Assembly (NCBI GenBank): GCA_964522015.1
Contig: CAZFST010000021.1
Location: 16,614-80,613 of the forward strand
DNA from: QQWI01 sp964522015
GTDB taxonomy: Bacteria > Bacillota > Clostridia > Peptostreptococcales > Acidaminobacteraceae
DNA length: 64,000 nucleotides
Direction of reading: 5' to 3'
Within the stretch, counting starts at the first letter, position 1. Every line of letters starts with the position of its first letter. Of this stretch, positions 62,167 through 64,000 are shown in pieces. The notes below the pieces were generated by a model, which was not told the origin of the DNA, did no database searches, and saw nothing but the letters and a program-made list of their open reading frames with translations. The position numbers and the translations under genes were made by a program.

Positions 62167-64000
62167 CTATGGTTTGGGTATTTTAAATAATTCATCAACA
62201 AATCCTCTTCCTGCCATGGATTTATCAATGATTTCATTCCAAAGCTCATTTCCACTAAGTCCTTTTTTTGCATACTTTTCAACTAATCCTTCAAATGAAG
62301 CCATCGGTTCTTTGGAATCAAGTAATTTAGCTAATTCCGTTTCACTCATTAGATCCCTTGCCATTTGTCTTATATTATTCCTACTCTGAACGGCATCTCT
62401 TGCAACTTTTTCAAGTGGTTGGGTGAAATCTAGTTTTGATTTTATTAAAGATTTCTGCCAAGAGTACCATACCCTTGCTTCGTAGTTTGTTAGACTTCTC
62501 AATGCTGGTTTCTCGGTCAACTTAAGAATACTCACTACTTCTGTAAGATTCTTCCCAGTAATGGCTTGTTTAGTAGAACGAATGATGCTTTCAGCAAAAC
62601 TACTTTTTCCGTCAACTAAACTTAAAATCTGCTCCACCGTCTCCTTCGGTAAAGCGATACCTTCTTTTGCCATTTTTGCAGCTAAATCATCAACAAACCC
62701 ACCCACTCCATCAGCAACCTCATTCATAACTACCGCCACTTTTTTCGCAGTAGCACTAGCGTCCAAATTCATTTTAATGACATCGCTGAGTCTAGATACC
62801 AAAGCTGATGATTTTAGAGCCTTTGTTGCTGTACCTGCACCCTTTGCAAGCCAAAGGTCGCCCCAAACTTGACCAACTACCTCACCAACCATAAGCGCAC
62901 GTTTATTGCCATCAGCGCCTGAAAAAGCACTTATGGTTTGAGGAATGACATTAGAAATTAAATCCATTATTAGTTTGCGTTCTTCTGAATCTTTAGTAGC
63001 TGCTTTTGATAAAAAAATTACACCTTTTTTGACTTCGTCAGGATGCAGAACCATTTGAGCAATACTTTGAATATTGCTAGCAAAGCCTTTATAAACCCCA
63101 GCCGTAAAATAAACAGTCATTGAAACCGGGCTTATTTCAGCAACCTCTTTTAGATATTCCCGACTATTTGTAGATAGCCTTTGCTGCATCTCAAAAGCTG
63201 TAATATCTAACTTTTGATACTCCGAACTAGCAGCAATCAGCTTTTGCGCATTCTTTTTCAACGTAAAAGCATTGGCATTAGCCGTCGTCTCAAATAAAAC
63301 AGTAGTGGCAGCCTTGGCAATACCGTAATTTAAGTTGCCACCCTTCTCAGCATCCTGAACAATTTGAGACCGCGCTTTATCAAGCGACACCTGGACAGAC
63401 TTGATATCTTTCCCAGTCACCTTCGCATACATCTGATCCAAACGCGTATAGTCACCTGACTTCACAAAATACTTCCACGAATTTGCCATAAAGTTCGCTT
63501 GGATCGCAGCAAATTTCACCAAATCAGATTTTGTACTTGTGTAAATATCTTGAGATTCTGTTTTGGAGCTGGCGACAGTATCTAAGCCATCTTTCACACC
63601 CCTATTTAAAGCCTCAGTAACAGAAATATTCTTAAACGATTTATCAACCAACGACTTTGTTTGAACCGCCTGAGAGCTGGCTGCAGTGTAAGTTGATACA
63701 GCAGTTCTAGAAGGTGCACTTAGACGAGTAAGCGACGAACTTGAATCTCCTTGGCTACTATCAAATGCAACTCGCGAAAGACTCCTCATAGCTTCTGGCC
63801 GCATGATTCCATCTTGAATTTCTCTGATGACCGGTGGTAGCGGAGGCGGTGTTGGTTCTGGTTCTGGTGCTGGCGGTGTTGGTGTTGGTGGTCTATATGG
63901 GGTTATAGGTAAAACATCATAGTCTGGGTCAGGTGTAGGGGCCGGTGGTGTTGGTGTTGGTGTTGGTGTTGGTGTTGGTGTTGGTGTTGGTGTTGGTGTT
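62167..64000 (-). CDS. Large secreted toxin-like protein with Thr-Pro stalk (5' part outside window)
   Basis: The frame is open to the window edge; the ATG at 63804 is internal. From the edge the product reads a Thr-Pro repeat (about 15 residues), a short segment PAPTPDPDYDVLPITPYRPP, a Pro/Glu-rich stretch, then about 545 residues. These include SLVDKSFKNISVTEALNRGV, a hydrophobic Gly/Ala-rich region (VGEVVGQVWGDLWLAKGAGTATKAL) as seen before toxin domains, and a C-terminus NYEARVWYSWQK...RNNIRQMARDLM...KKGLSGNELWNEII that I associate, from memory and without a family name, with the ends of clostridial polymorphic toxins. The middle part is duplicated at 60.5-61.0 kb. Confidence 0.65.
   Translation of the reverse strand, partial: TPTPTPTPTPTPTPTPTPPAPTPDPDYDVLPITPYRPPTPTPPAPEPEPTPPPLPPVIREIQDGIMRPEAMRSLSRVAFDSSQGDSSSSLTRLSAPSRTAVSTYTAASSQAVQTKSLVDKSFKNISVTEALNRGVKDGLDTVASSKTESQDIYTSTKSDLVKFAAIQANFMANSWKYFVKSGDYTRLDQMYAKVTGKDIKSVQVSLDKARSQIVQDAEKGGNLNYGIAKAATTVLFETTANANAFTLKKNAQKLIAASSEYQKLDITAFEMQQRLSTNSREYLKEVAEISPVSMTVYFTAGVYKGFASNIQSIAQMVLHPDEVKKGVIFLSKAATKDSEERKLIMDLISNVIPQTISAFSGADGNKRALMVGEVVGQVWGDLWLAKGAGTATKALKSSALVSRLSDVIKMNLDASATAKKVAVVMNEVADGVGGFVDDLAAKMAKEGIALPKETVEQILSLVDGKSSFAESIIRSTKQAITGKNLTEVVSILKLTEKPALRSLTNYEARVWYSWQKSLIKSKLDFTQPLEKVARDAVQSRNNIRQMARDLMSETELAKLLDSKEPMASFEGLVEKYAKKGLSGNELWNEIIDKSMAGRGFVDELFKIPKP
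63947..64000. repeat. Nine perfect copies of a 6-bp unit at the window edge
   Basis: GGTGTT is repeated nine times without a mismatch up to the last base, coding Thr-Pro repeats on the minus strand. The array probably continues outside the window. Copy changes would keep the frame and alter stalk length. Confidence 0.95.

Noticed and set aside
63947..64000. CRISPR array at the window end
   Set aside because: The unit is six bases with no spacers and is in frame with a coding sequence.

Overview
The window looks like a chromosomal stretch from a low-GC Gram-positive bacterium of the class Clostridia. The evidence is the gene order: xseA-xseB-ispA-dxs-tlyA-argR-recN-spo0A, nusB next to an Asp23 gene and efp, alaS-ireB-yqgF-DUF1292, AGGAGG ribosome sites, and a T-box leader on alaS. 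The large type IV pilus (T4P) operon together with an S-layer protein would fit Fusibacter- or Acidaminobacter-like anaerobes, but the genus is only a guess. Almost everything is on the minus strand; the clear plus-strand genes are a ROK regulator and a serine hydrolase.

Layout. 1-14 kb: a XerD-like recombinase cut by the window edge, a membrane GGDEF protein, Spo0A, RecN, ArgR, TlyA, then isoprenoid (dxs, ispA), DNA repair (xseAB), folate (folD), NusB, Asp23, a CD1247-type protein and EF-P. 14-31 kb: one long T4P cluster, transcribed pilD-pilB-pilT2-pilC-pilA-minor pilins-pilT1-pilM-pilN-pilO-SLH protein-second A24 peptidase-comFB. It begins at a good promoter followed by a leader RNA that seems able to fold into a pseudoknot and a terminator. 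Three pilin-like proteins are unusual: a GspK/PilX-like one, one carrying a von Willebrand A domain, and a ~945-residue one with LamG-like and bacterial Ig-like domains. PilO carries an extra C-terminal beta-rich domain.

31-42 kb: housekeeping genes (udk, a U32 peptidase, an O-methyltransferase, mltG, an RNase J, fur, DUF1292, yqgF, an aldo-keto reductase with ferredoxin clusters, ireB, alaS with T-box). 42-50 kb: a glycan-use locus with a GH38 alpha-mannosidase, an unknown protein, a family 5 solute-binding lipoprotein and a divergent ROK repressor. A perfect 39-bp palindrome overlaps the promoter of the binding-protein gene. 50-57 kb: Bax-inhibitor-like protein, a GNAT-GNAT-HAD fusion, PadR with a small membrane protein, a beta-lactamase-fold hydrolase, small membrane proteins and a LytTR regulator, sprinkled with a short palindromic repeat family (core GTGCAC).

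57-64 kb is an accessory region: nitroreductase, acetyltransferase, PepE-like peptidase, methyltransferase, a short P-loop kinase, a deleted PHP-hydrolase pseudogene, and at the edge a large secreted-toxin-like protein. That protein has a Thr-Pro repeat stalk, a small acidic gene behind it (immunity candidate), and a truncated 545-bp copy of its middle part 1.1 kb further downstream. Degenerate direct repeats and hairpins lie in between. This edge locus, the pilus leader RNA and the decorated pilins are the best candidates for undescribed biology.
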